DNA from: Bacteroidales bacterium
Lineage (GTDB): Bacteria; Bacteroidota; Bacteroidia; Bacteroidales; Bacteroidaceae
Direction: 5' to 3'
NCBI GenBank assembly: GCA_015060885.1
Contig: SUXO01000007.1
Location: 1-64,000, forward strand
DNA: 64,000 nucleotides
Shown here: in pieces, positions 53,733-60,617 of the stretch
Numbering within the stretch: position 1 is the first letter of the stretch
Layout: each line of letters starts with the position of its first letter
Position numbers and translations under genes: made by a program
The notes under the pieces: model-generated
Told to the model about the DNA's origin: nothing
Database searches by the model: none
The model's input: only the letters and a program-made list of their open reading frames with translations

Positions 53733-54524
53733 TTATTCCTCCAAGTAGTGTATTCTCCTTTTTGAGTATTTGTTACGGTAACTTTCCGAGTCCTCATCCA
53801 TTATTCTACGCTCTATCCAATTGTCTTTCTCGTCGTATTTGTATTTTATTTTTATATTTGTCCAGTCGGAGGTGTCCCTTGGGAAGTTCTCGCTTTCTTC
53901 TACGACATTTCCCTTTTTATCCCTTTTTCTTTTTGTGATAGTGTATATATCACCGGTAACAGCAAGGAAACACTCCTCTACCTCTGTGCCGTCGTTGTTG
54001 TAAGTGTAACGATATTTGTATGGCGGTATTCCGTCGCAATGATATTCAAATGCTCCATTGATGCGGTTATTCTCTTCGTAAGAGCGCTGTTTCATATATA
54101 ACATTACCATTTTGGTTGTATCGGGGTATATATAGCCATAATCCCTGTATAGGGTTATATTCTTATTGTTATCAAATTCGACAATACTATACGATGTTTC
54201 CTTTTTGTTACTGTCGTAGTAATGCAGGTCTATTCTGTTTGAACCATTATAGTCGTATTTGCAGTAACCATTTTCCTCGCCGTTTAAGTAAAAAATCGCC
54301 TTTAAAAGATGTTGTTTACTGCTATACACAAACAAGGTTGAATCACACTCCTGTTCATCATCATAAACAATTGAGGATACTTTGCCTTTCAAGAAACTTG
54401 CTCCATATAATGTAATAACCTCTGACGAACATGCGGAGGTCGTGTCTATATTTTTGTTACAGCAAGAAAATAAAATAAAAGCAACGATGCAAAGTGGCGT
54501 GCTAGCTATAAAAGTTCTACTCAT
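53733..54524 (-). CDS. Lipoprotein of unknown function, candidate immunity protein
   Basis: A 263-residue protein from the ATG at 54522-54524. Lipobox LFSC at Cys21, so it is anchored in the envelope. The mature part has repeated YD-type beta-hairpin phrases (YCKYDYNGSNRIDLHYYDSN, YKYRYTYNNDGTEVEECF, IKYKYDEKDNWIERR), similar to tRHS/YD repeats. It directly follows a headless toxin-like fragment (7-base gap) and its 3' end abuts a repeat. By position it looks like the immunity gene of the lost effector; that is inference. The family is unknown. Confidence 0.65.
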   Translation of the reverse strand: MSRTFIASTPLCIVAFILFSCCNKNIDTTSACSSEVITLYGASFLKGKVSSIVYDDEQECDSTLFVYSSKQHLLKAIFYLNGEENGYCKYDYNGSNRIDLHYYDSNKKETSYSIVEFDNNKNITLYRDYGYIYPDTTKMVMLYMKQRSYEENNRINGAFEYHCDGIPPYKYRYTYNNDGTEVEECFLAVTGDIYTITKRKRDKKGNVVEESENFPRDTSDWTNIKIKYKYDEKDNWIERRIMDEDSESYRNKYSKRRIHYLEE

Positions 54525-54531
54525 ATATTTA

Positions 54532-54789
54532 TTATTTGAAACCAATATTTATCTTAATTCCATTTTTCCCATATTGTTTGAAGAATTTAAAAAGTTCATT
54601 CTTTTTTGTCGTAGAGTTTTTTATTGTATAATCTTGGTCGTGTTCTTTGTATTCAAGAGTATCACCCGGTAGCAGGCAACCCGAGGTGTCATCTCCATTT
54701 GTGCCTCCGTGAATCGCAATTCCACTGCGTCCCGGGACTATTCGTTGTATATGTAAACAAATCTTCTTTTGTCCATCATAAACTTCTGC
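54532..54789 (-). pseudogene. C-terminal fragment of a DUF5675-like effector gene
   Basis: On the minus strand this frame encodes PGRSGIAIHGGTNGDDTSGC, then LLPGD, and ends KQYGKNGIKINIGFK before TAA. It aligns with the C-terminal 65 residues of the intact gene at 58802-59335 (GRTGIAIHKGTNG, SCLIPGT, NKYGDCGIEINI). Upstream the frame is closed without any start codon, and it runs into the 3' end of the adjacent lipoprotein gene, so the head is missing. It is a truncated remnant. Confidence 0.75.
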
Positions 54790-55175
54790 TCAAACGGGAA
54801 AATATGTATATTTCTGTTGTTGGGGATTGTGAAATATGCATCTATGGCAGGAATCTCTGCATATGCTTTTACTATGTCTTTGTCAATAAAAAGGATTCTT
54901 ACAAAAGTATCATCAAGTGTATAACTGCACTTTCCTCTTAGTCTATTCGACATTTTGTATGGCAGTGAATATATGACATCTTCGTCTTCGTAGGGCTGTA
55001 TAATGTATATACTATCATATTTTTCTTCACAGTAATCGGCAAAAGAAAAAGGCTCTCCAATCATCTGCCTTTCAAGTTGAAGTTCAAGCATCGGTTCAGC
55101 AGGTGTACAACCTATGAATAAAAACGCTGTCAATATAGTTATTATAGCATTATTTAAGCATATATAGTTTCCCAT
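54738..55175 (-). CDS. Small lipoprotein, candidate immunity protein for the DUF6973-like effector
   Basis: A 145-residue lipoprotein from the ATG at 55173-55175 (another at 55187). Type II signal with lipobox FIGC at Cys23. The mature part is short, acidic and beta-rich (CEEKYDSIYIIQPYEDEDVIY). It overlaps the end of the upstream effector-like gene by about 26 bases, so the two are translated together. That layout, a signal-less toxin followed by an envelope-anchored partner, is typical of effector-immunity pairs acting in the periplasm. No family is recognised, and the function is inference from context. Confidence 0.65.
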   Translation of the reverse strand: MGNYICLNNAIITILTAFLFIGCTPAEPMLELQLERQMIGEPFSFADYCEEKYDSIYIIQPYEDEDVIYSLPYKMSNRLRGKCSYTLDDTFVRILFIDKDIVKAYAEIPAIDAYFTIPNNRNIHIFPFEQKFMMDKRRFVYIYNE

Positions 55176-55674
55176 TATTTGCTGCATTTATTACTTGATT
55201 TAATAATTCTTTTTCACTCCACCCGTTTATGATTGCTTGGTTGCCTAAATTGTATCCTACTGAATTGTTGTGCAAATCCATTGCTTTTATATCTGAATTA
55301 TTTTTGGGTTTCTCCTCGTGTGCATCTCCAAGTTCTCTTGCAAGCGGTGAGTTTAATCCTGCTGCCATTTGATTAAGGGCGCACCAATAGCAATGTCTTA
55401 TTGCATCCCCGTATCCGTCGGATTTTCCATCGAAAGGTTTAACTGCTTTAATTGCTTTGTTTCTGTTTATAAGAAACCTTGTAGCAAGATATGGATGCTT
55501 TGTTGTAAATCTCTTTTCGCTTGGCGAAATGTCTAGATAACCATTTTTGTAATAATCGCATCTTTTCTTAATATAATTTTTGTCATCCTCTTTCGGCTCA
55601 TCATACATTTTTCCAAGCAAGGCCTCCTCGATAAGGCTTGGCACTCTTTGTCCTTTGTTAAATAAGTTGTTCAT
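55150..55674 (-). CDS. DUF6973-like putative effector (toxin)
   Basis: A 174-residue protein without signal peptide or membrane segment. The C-terminal half has the pattern YGDAIRHCYWCALNQMA, LGDAHEEK and MDLHNNSVGYNLG: Asp90 and His94, then His119-Glu120, then Asp133-His135-Asn136-Asn137. This His/Asp/Glu constellation is typical of the DUF6973 domain found in polymorphic toxins and may bind metal. The first 45 residues (NLFNKGQRVPSLIEEALLGK) would be a delivery or linker segment. It starts an operon with the lipoprotein gene. The domain name is from memory of the motif pattern, so a related family is possible. Confidence 0.6.
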   Translation of the reverse strand: MNNLFNKGQRVPSLIEEALLGKMYDEPKEDDKNYIKKRCDYYKNGYLDISPSEKRFTTKHPYLATRFLINRNKAIKAVKPFDGKSDGYGDAIRHCYWCALNQMAAGLNSPLARELGDAHEEKPKNNSDIKAMDLHNNSVGYNLGNQAIINGWSEKELLNQVINAANNGKLYMLK

Positions 55675-55687
55675 TTTCTTTTTTCAA

Positions 55688-55715
55688 CAAAAGTACATCG
55701 CGAATATAGCGACAA
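55688..55715 (-). promoter_or_regulatory. Promoter of the DUF6973-like effector operon
   Basis: On the minus strand TTG (55715-55713), a 17-base spacer and TACTTTTG (55695-55688), exact. The block from CAACCTT through the -7 box to GTTGAAAAAA parallels the region before the DUF5675-like gene (59349-59381). Confidence 0.6.
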
Positions 55716-55801
55716 GGTTGTTAAAATACTAATTTATGCAAAGAAAATAGCCGAATTTTTGCTGTTTGGCTGTTAGTAGTCAATGGGGAAACTTTTTTTA
55801 G

Positions 55802-56434
55802 TCATTTGCTGTTCATCATATTGATGAAATCTTCAATAAAAAGCACCTTGTTATTGAAGTATTCAAAAGCGACGGACATAGTTTTCATTAAACAAGGGTA
55901 TTTCTTTTTGTTGATATTGTAAAGTTCCTTAAATTCTTGTTTTTGATTTTTGCCGTCTATTCTATTTGACCAATAGAATTGCCAGAATTGCATCTGGTGC
56001 CCTTTTTCTATCTGTGACAAGCAATGCATAAATACATCGTTCTTGTGTTGCATTGTGTAGTGTAGTAATCTTTGTAGGTAGTTCGGTGCATCGGAATCAA
56101 GCACTGCGCCTACTGATAATGCAATAAGCCTATTGCAATAGAGTGTGTCATTTATCGTTGTACAATTCTCCAACGCTTCGATATGTTCAAAAGCCTTATA
56201 ATACATTGAAAGGTCATATCCTTCCCTTTCGCAATATTTGTATGTATCATAATACTCCTGCCATGAACTCGGAAACGCATTGAAAAACTCTCTCTGGCTA
56301 TGTTGTGATTGCGGGTTCTGCAATAATTCATTGTAGGTCTTATTCAGCCTCGTAATGTCTATGATAAAACTCTGTGCCGAAACCGTTGCAAGCAATGCCG
56401 CAAGCAGAAATATTGTTGAAAACAGTCGCTTCAT
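55802..56434 (-). CDS. Exported protein, candidate immunity protein (paralogue 1)
   Basis: A 210-residue protein with a signal peptide about 1-20 (LLATVSA/QSF) and an all-helical, aromatic-rich mature part. It is clearly related to the gene at 59399-60091: both have a Thr/Ile-rich start around RLN, an FPSSWQEYYDTYKYCE or FPTTYMEFYYTYQYIE motif, DTLYCNRL or DSLYCNKL, and QFWQFYWSN or QFWSFYWSS. It follows a headless DUF5675-like fragment by 28 bases. A periplasmic partner of a cell-wall toxin is the best reading. The family is unknown. Confidence 0.65.
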   Translation of the reverse strand: MKRLFSTIFLLAALLATVSAQSFIIDITRLNKTYNELLQNPQSQHSQREFFNAFPSSWQEYYDTYKYCEREGYDLSMYYKAFEHIEALENCTTINDTLYCNRLIALSVGAVLDSDAPNYLQRLLHYTMQHKNDVFMHCLSQIEKGHQMQFWQFYWSNRIDGKNQKQEFKELYNINKKKYPCLMKTMSVAFEYFNNKVLFIEDFINMMNSK

Positions 56435-56462
56435 AATATTTGTTATTTATAGGAATTGTTGT

Positions 56463-56635
56463 TCAATGTGGTACATTTATTTTTATTCCATTTTTTCCGT
56501 AGTTATCAAAGAAATCAAAAAGTTCTTTTGTCTTTTTCTTGGAATTCCATACATTATAAGTTTCTGTCATCTCGTCGAAAGAATAGCTGTCTCCCAGTAA
56601 AAAACATCCTTTTGTATCCTTTCCAAAAATAAACT
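56463..56635 (-). pseudogene. C-terminal fragment of a DUF5675-like effector gene (second remnant)
   Basis: The homologous part encodes FGKDTKGCFLLGDSYSFDEM, then YNVWNSKKKTKELFDFFDNY and GKNGIKINVPH, matching residues 122-175 of the intact gene. The frame runs on to an ATG at 56726, but the extra N-terminal residues are unrelated and overlap the start of the divergent GH108 gene. Even fewer residues survive than in the fragment at 54532. The immunity-like gene at 55802 follows. Confidence 0.65.
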
Positions 56636-56663
56636 GATTTTGGTATTTTCGCAACCAAATAAT

Positions 56664-56684
56664 TATATTTGTGCTATATTTTTG
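56664..56684 (+). promoter_or_regulatory. Two -7-like boxes before the GH108 gene
   Basis: TATATTTG (56664-56671) and TATTTTTG (56677-56684) both match TAnnTTTG exactly. TTG at 56639-56641 lies 22 bases before the first. The GH108 start is at 56716. Confidence 0.5.
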
Positions 56685-56715
56685 TGTCATTGATAAACTT
56701 AGAATTTGATGTATA

Positions 56716-57525
56716 ATGAATGACAATGATTTTGAAATGATTGAGGAGGTTCAATCGGATAGTATGGATGAACTTGTAAGTGAAAGGAAAAAGAATAAAG
56801 CCATTCAAAGTTTTTTAATGCAATCGTCTTTCCCTGTAAAGTACTCTTTTGTAGAGAATTATCCCAATGGTGATTTTTTAAAGAGTGAGATTGCGCCAGA
56901 ATATCTTGATGAATTAGGAAAGAATAAAAAAGACTCTTTTTCTGCACAAAAACATCGTAGTGACTCATTGTTTTATGCTACCATACCTATGGTACTGAAT
57001 TATGAAGGGGGGTACGTTAATGATGAGTTTGACCGAGGCGGTGAAACTAATATGGGTATAACACAATCTTTCCTCAATACATATAAAAAGAAAGCTGGTG
57101 TTAATGTTGATAATGTTAAAAACTTAACAAAAAGCGATGCTGTAAAATTATACAAAGCAGAATGGGATAGTAGAGGGTTTGGATTATTGGATAATGAGAA
57201 TGTAATGAAACTTACTTATGATTTTTCTGTTAATTCAGGTCCAAGTACTGCGATTCGTTCTTTACAGAAGGTCTTAAATAAGAAAGGGTATAATTTAAAG
57301 GAGGATGGTTATATTGGCGATAAGACTAATCAAGCGGTGAACTCTGTGGATGAAAAATGGCTGAAGAAAGAACTGCAGAAGTCCCGTGCCGAACATTGTG
57401 ACAGTATTGTAGATAAAAATCCTAATCAAGAGCGTTATATAAAAGGTTGGTTTAACCGTATAAATGATATAGGCAATAAGTTCGGTTGTGATACTGTTTT
57501 CAAAAGCAGGCACCTCAAAAAGTAA
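56716..57525 (+). CDS. GH108 lysozyme-like putative effector with peptidoglycan-binding domain
   Basis: A 269-residue protein without signal peptide. Residues 1-85 are polar and charged. From about 86 the GH108 domain follows, with VLNYEGGYVNDEFDRGGETNMGIT, whose Glu97 in EGGY is the catalytic acid of this family, then DAVKLYKAEWDSRGFGLLDN and the region LTYDFSVNSGPSTAIRSLQKVL that begins the PG_binding_3 part (about 170-215). It would cut peptidoglycan glycan strands. The long extra N-terminus and the downstream lipoprotein (3-base gap) point to an antibacterial effector rather than a phage endolysin; no holin or other phage genes are present. Confidence 0.78.
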   Translation: MNDNDFEMIEEVQSDSMDELVSERKKNKAIQSFLMQSSFPVKYSFVENYPNGDFLKSEIAPEYLDELGKNKKDSFSAQKHRSDSLFYATIPMVLNYEGGYVNDEFDRGGETNMGITQSFLNTYKKKAGVNVDNVKNLTKSDAVKLYKAEWDSRGFGLLDNENVMKLTYDFSVNSGPSTAIRSLQKVLNKKGYNLKEDGYIGDKTNQAVNSVDEKWLKKELQKSRAEHCDSIVDKNPNQERYIKGWFNRINDIGNKFGCDTVFKSRHLKK

Positions 57526-57528
57526 ATT

Positions 57529-58464
57529 ATGAAAAGATTATTAGTGATTTTAGGCGTGTTAAGCATTATTGCTTGCGGTAACAAAAAACAGGTTGATGTT
57601 GCGGGCATCTCCCCCTCGCCGTTTGTTGGTTGTTGGGAATGTGTAGGAGCGAATGATTCTATTCAAAATCTCTCGCTGCGCATAGGCGAGCGAAGCGATT
57701 CGCTGCTCGTGGCATTTTTTTGGGAGAGGCAGAAACCTTTTTATATGTCGGGCAACCCATTGGGCGATAGCAAGGGCAATGTCATACCGCAGGCTTGTAT
57801 TCCTGTGCCAAAAAGTGGCAATAGGGCGGCAGGCAATATTGTGAATCAGTATTTCAGCGTGTATCAAAATTATCCCCAAAACGAATATTATCCCATTGTT
57901 TTAGAATTGACAGCACTCGACACGCTCACGTTCAAGATAACCGGCAATGTGAATTATTGGCCCGACAGCGGGGTGCTTGTGCGTAAAAACAACGAGAATT
58001 ACTCTTTTTCAACCGAGGAGGTAGATTTGTATAAAGAAAATGCCTTTGTACCCGATGCCGATGTTTCGGCTGTAAATAAATTTGATATTGCGGGCATTAC
58101 GCCCACCCCGTTTGTAGGCGAGTGGGCGTGGGAGAAAAACGGACCTTGGCAAGATTTTGATATAAGCATAGCTGCAAAGGGCGATTCGCTGTTGCTTGTA
58201 GCCGGTGGCGTGTTTTTGGGTGGCGCAAGGATGCAAATGCCGGAGATTGGCAGCGATGGCAATTACCTGTCACAGGCTCGCTTGCTCGCTCCCGAACGCG
58301 GGAACAAAGCCACAGGATGTTTCTTCTTGGATGCCGATTGTGGGGTTACATTGGAACTTTTCAGCGACAACACCCTTTTATTCAAAACCGCAGAAAAACT
58401 TGGTTTCTGGCCCGACAGCGCAGTGATGGTGCGAACAAGTAGTGATAACCCGCTTCTCAAATAA
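57529..58464 (+). CDS. Lipoprotein with tandem duplicated domain, candidate lysozyme immunity protein
   Basis: A 311-residue lipoprotein: lipobox IIAC at Cys16, then two similar halves. Half one runs DVAGISPSPFVGCWECVG ... YWPDSGVLVR (about 23-160). Half two runs FDIAGITPTPFVGEWAWE ... FWPDSAVMVR (about 188-305). Each half ends in WPDS, a clear internal duplication. It lies 3 bases after the lysozyme gene and is probably its membrane-anchored inhibitor. Base composition is visibly richer in G+C than the lysozyme gene. Immunity function is inference. Confidence 0.7.
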   Translation: MKRLLVILGVLSIIACGNKKQVDVAGISPSPFVGCWECVGANDSIQNLSLRIGERSDSLLVAFFWERQKPFYMSGNPLGDSKGNVIPQACIPVPKSGNRAAGNIVNQYFSVYQNYPQNEYYPIVLELTALDTLTFKITGNVNYWPDSGVLVRKNNENYSFSTEEVDLYKENAFVPDADVSAVNKFDIAGITPTPFVGEWAWEKNGPWQDFDISIAAKGDSLLLVAGGVFLGGARMQMPEIGSDGNYLSQARLLAPERGNKATGCFFLDADCGVTLELFSDNTLLFKTAEKLGFWPDSAVMVRTSSDNPLLK

Positions 58465-58513
58465 CTCTGCTATGTGGTAAAATTCTAACATTTCCGAGGA
58501 TTTTCAGAACCCT

Positions 58514-58598
58514 TGTATTTGGGAGATACATACTAATTCCCGGAATTATAAACCGCTGATTACCAGATATACAAATTTGGCGGTAAAACTCCATAAAA
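58514..58598. repeat. Module-end repeat, copy 3 (interrupted)
   Basis: Begins TGTATTTGGGAGATACATA, then about 30 unrelated bases, then AGATATACAAATTTGGCGGTAAAACTCC ending CCATAAA near 58597, parallel to copy 2. It follows the lipoprotein gene and precedes its terminator. Confidence 0.6.
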
Positions 58599-58643
58599 TA
58601 CCAACGGGATAAGCAAAGTCATTTGCTTATCCCGTTGGTATTT
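58596..58643 (+). terminator. Very strong terminator of the GH108-lipoprotein operon
   Basis: A perfect 22-bp stem (58596-58617 with 58622-58643) with loop GTCA, 131 bases after the lipoprotein stop, followed by TAGTTCTTT. The symmetry means it may also act on the opposite strand. Confidence 0.8.
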
Positions 58644-58667
58644 AGTTCTTTAACTAATTGTTTGATT

Positions 58668-58691
58668 TTAATACTCCTCCTCGTCAAAGAA
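58668..58691 (-). repeat. Displaced copy of the 3' end of the DUF2795 gene
   Basis: On the minus strand this encodes FFDEEEY followed by TAA, differing by two of 24 bases from the last codons of the intact DUF2795 gene at 60325-60348. Homology stops abruptly upstream. It looks like a footprint of recombination at the end of that gene. Confidence 0.7.
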
Positions 58692-58744
58692 TAGTAAAAA
58701 TGATATAATATGTTGATATATAAGACTGACGCTTAAATAAAAAC

Positions 58745-58786
58745 GTATTTGAGAGATACATATTTGGCTGTAAAAGGCCATAAACA
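58745..58786. repeat. Module-end repeat, copy 2
   Basis: CGTATTTGAGAGATACATA then TTTGGCTGTAAAAGGCCATAAAC. It is nearly identical in its first 28 bases to copy 1 at 53687 and in the same orientation. It ends 16 bases from the 3' end of the DUF5675-like gene at 58802. Confidence 0.75.
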
Positions 58787-58801
58787 AATTTTTACAAAGC
58801 A

Positions 58802-59335
58802 TTATAAAGGAGTAATGTTAATCTCTATACCACAATCTCCATATTTATTAAAGAATTTTGTCAATTCCTCTAGTTTCGCTCCCGATTTCCATACTTTGTA
58901 TTCATTATTATCACTATCATAAGAATAACTTGTGCCAGGTATAAGACAACTTTTAGAATCCGTACCATTAGTTCCTTTATGTATTGCTATTCCTGTCCTG
59001 CCATCCACACCTTTTAAATACCACTGAAATCTTTGAGTTTCATACTGTTTGGGAACAATTCGGTACTTCCCACCTAATATCGCTTTTTTAGATCCTTCGA
59101 TTCTTGCCGAATCATAATCAACTGCAGGTTCAAGAAAATAACCATTCATGGATTTTATAGATTTTCCGTTTCTGTCATATGCTGTGGCGACAAATTCACT
59201 TAGAGTGGATTTATTACCATAGTATATGCGGTTAGTGGATATCTTCACACGTGCTCCGGGAACTGCTGTTGCAGAATCTTGTTCACCTTCGTACATTGTT
59301 GCAATGTCGAAAAAAGATAATCTTTTTGGACTCAT
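58802..59335 (-). CDS. DUF5675-like putative effector (intact copy)
   Basis: A 177-residue protein without signal peptide. After a 28-residue leader (SPKRLSFFDIATMYEGEQD) comes a domain with the order VKISTNRIYYGNKSTLSEFVA, YFLEPAVD, KKAILGGKYRIVPK and DGRTGIAIHKGTNG, then SCLIPG with His119 and Cys130. This matches the layout of the DUF5675 domain known from phage and tail-associated proteins, whose His...Cys arrangement recalls L,D-transpeptidases. Two headless copies of its C-terminal third lie elsewhere in the island. The activity is unknown. The promoter at 59349 resembles that of the DUF6973-like effector. Confidence 0.62.
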   Translation of the reverse strand: MSPKRLSFFDIATMYEGEQDSATAVPGARVKISTNRIYYGNKSTLSEFVATAYDRNGKSIKSMNGYFLEPAVDYDSARIEGSKKAILGGKYRIVPKQYETQRFQWYLKGVDGRTGIAIHKGTNGTDSKSCLIPGTSYSYDSDNNEYKVWKSGAKLEELTKFFNKYGDCGIEINITPL

Positions 59336-59348
59336 TACTTTTTTTCGA

Positions 59349-59356
59349 CAAAAGTA
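59349..59356 (-). promoter_or_regulatory. -7 box of the DUF5675-like effector gene
   Basis: On the minus strand TACTTTTG, exact, 13 bases from the start codon. The sequence CAACCTT lies 18 bases upstream, as in the other effector promoter at 55688-55715. Confidence 0.5.
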
Positions 59357-59398
59357 ATATCCCGTATAAATTTTAAGGTTGCAGAATTAACACAATGA

Positions 59399-60091
59399 TT
59401 AGTCCCTTACTCGATAACGGTAATCGTCGAATTTGTATTTATAACCCTCTTGCTTATATCTCTTTTCTTGCAAATGAGGAAATTCGTCGGGGTAACAGAC
59501 ACCGCCATTATAATAATCGAAGGCAATTGCCATTGTACGCACAACATCGGGATAATCTTCAAAATATCTGCTATATAGTTTTACGAAGTGCTCTGTCCAA
59601 CTTTCGCTATATGCTACACTCGACCAATAGAACGACCAAAATTGAAGTTGATAAGCTTTGAATAGACGCATTACGGCAAACATCATCGTCTTTTCATGCT
59701 TTAACATTGCCATATGTATGATTTCTTGAAGATGTGATGTTATTTCGCCTGTATCATTCATTCCCACCGCCAAATTCACAAGTTTATTACAATAAAGTGA
59801 ATCGCTTATAAGATATAGACTGTCTTTTAAAACAGTTAAATGCGCGTTCACCATCCGCGTCATTGCAAGGTCGTAATTATTTCCTTCAATATATTGATAT
59901 GTATAATAGAACTCCATATATGTGGTAGGAAAGGCGGCAAGAAAATCCTGCTGTTTTTCAAGAGTGTTGGGGCCTCTGACAATAGCTCTATAAGCACTGT
60001 TCAGTCGCGCTGTATCCACTGGGAAATATTGTGCCGATGCTGTCGTAACGAGCACAGCAAACAGCAATAATGTTGAAAAAATGCGTTTCAT
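59399..60091 (-). CDS. Exported protein, candidate immunity protein (paralogue 2)
   Basis: A 230-residue protein from the ATG at 60089-60091, chosen for the clean signal peptide (VTTASA/QYF). The mature part is helical and aromatic-rich and parallels the gene at 55802-56434 along its whole length: FPTTYMEFYYTYQYIEGN, DSLYCNKLVNLAVG, QLQFWSFYWSS. It has a longer C-terminus ending KYKFDDYRYRVRD. It stands before, not after, the intact DUF5675-like gene, the reverse of the order at the two remnants. It may be an orphan immunity gene kept for protection. Confidence 0.65.
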   Translation of the reverse strand: MKRIFSTLLLFAVLVTTASAQYFPVDTARLNSAYRAIVRGPNTLEKQQDFLAAFPTTYMEFYYTYQYIEGNNYDLAMTRMVNAHLTVLKDSLYLISDSLYCNKLVNLAVGMNDTGEITSHLQEIIHMAMLKHEKTMMFAVMRLFKAYQLQFWSFYWSSVAYSESWTEHFVKLYSRYFEDYPDVVRTMAIAFDYYNGGVCYPDEFPHLQEKRYKQEGYKYKFDDYRYRVRD

Positions 60092-60179
60092 GATATTGTT
60101 ATTGATTGTACCTAAAAGTAGTCGTAAAGCGACAGAAATAACACTTTCCACACTGCTGACATTTCAGTAGCTATAACTG

Positions 60180-60210
60180 CAAATATAATATCTCAAAATT
60201 CATTTGTCAA
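60180..60210 (-). promoter_or_regulatory. Promoter of immunity paralogue 2
   Basis: On the minus strand TTG (60210-60208), a 20-base spacer and TATATTTG (60187-60180), exact. A leader of about 80 bases follows. Its own good promoter fits expression independent of any effector. Confidence 0.65.
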
Positions 60211-60266
60211 TAAATGCAGCAAATATTCACCTCTTCTTTTTCGTTTTTAATAGCAGATAAAAAACA

Positions 60267-60294
60267 GCGGTGCGACAATATTTTGTCGCACCGC
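60267..60294 (-). terminator. Terminator of the DUF2795 gene
   Basis: A 12-bp stem GCGGTGCGACAA / TTGTCGCACCGC, followed on the minus strand by TGTTTTTT. It is 30 bases after the stop at 60325. Confidence 0.9.
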
Positions 60295-60324
60295 CAATTA
60301 TGCAAATTACTTGCTTGCAAAAAT

Positions 60325-60546
60325 TTAATATTCCTCCTCGTCGAAGAAGAAGTCCTCCTTGCTGGGGTAATCGGGCCAAATATCCTCGATGCTTTCGTAA
60401 ACATCGCCTTCGTCCTCAATCTCCTGCAAATTTTCGATAACTTCCAACGGGGCACCCGAGCGCACAGCATAGTCGATGAGTTCGTCTTTTGTTGCGGGCC
60501 AGGGAGCGTCTTCCAATTTCGATGCTAATTCTAATGTCCAGTACAT
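60325..60546 (-). CDS. DUF2795 family small acidic protein
   Basis: A 73-residue, strongly acidic protein (MYWTLELASKLEDAPWPATK at the start, FFFDEEEY at the end). It matches the short, highly conserved Bacteroidota DUF2795 protein, whose role is unknown. The core includes ELIDYAVRSGAPLEVIENLQ. It has a perfect promoter (60588-60617) lying in the 3' end of the neighbouring gene and its own terminator. A partial duplicate of its last codons sits 1.65 kb away at 58668, beyond two island genes. Confidence 0.88.
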   Translation of the reverse strand: MYWTLELASKLEDAPWPATKDELIDYAVRSGAPLEVIENLQEIEDEGDVYESIEDIWPDYPSKEDFFFDEEEY

Positions 60547-60587
60547 AGTGTATAAATATTTTTTTGTTGTTTTTTATATAATGGGTG

Positions 60588-60617
60588 CAAAAGTAGTCTA
60601 AAAATGTTTATTTACAA
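60588..60617 (-). promoter_or_regulatory. Promoter of the DUF2795 gene
   Basis: On the minus strand TTG (60617-60615), a 19-base spacer and TACTTTTG (60595-60588), exact in all positions. It overlaps the last codons of the adenosyltransferase gene. Confidence 0.75.

Noticed and set aside
52078..57525. Prophage remnant suggested by an S24 repressor and a GH108 lysozyme
   Set aside because: No integrase, terminase, portal, tail or holin gene is present, and the lysozyme is paired with a lipoprotein and has an extra N-terminus.
53558..60324. CRISPR array or integron-like cassette array in the accessory island
   Set aside because: Only three irregular repeats at uneven distances with gene-sized spacing; no short unique spacers, no integrase and no attC-like series.
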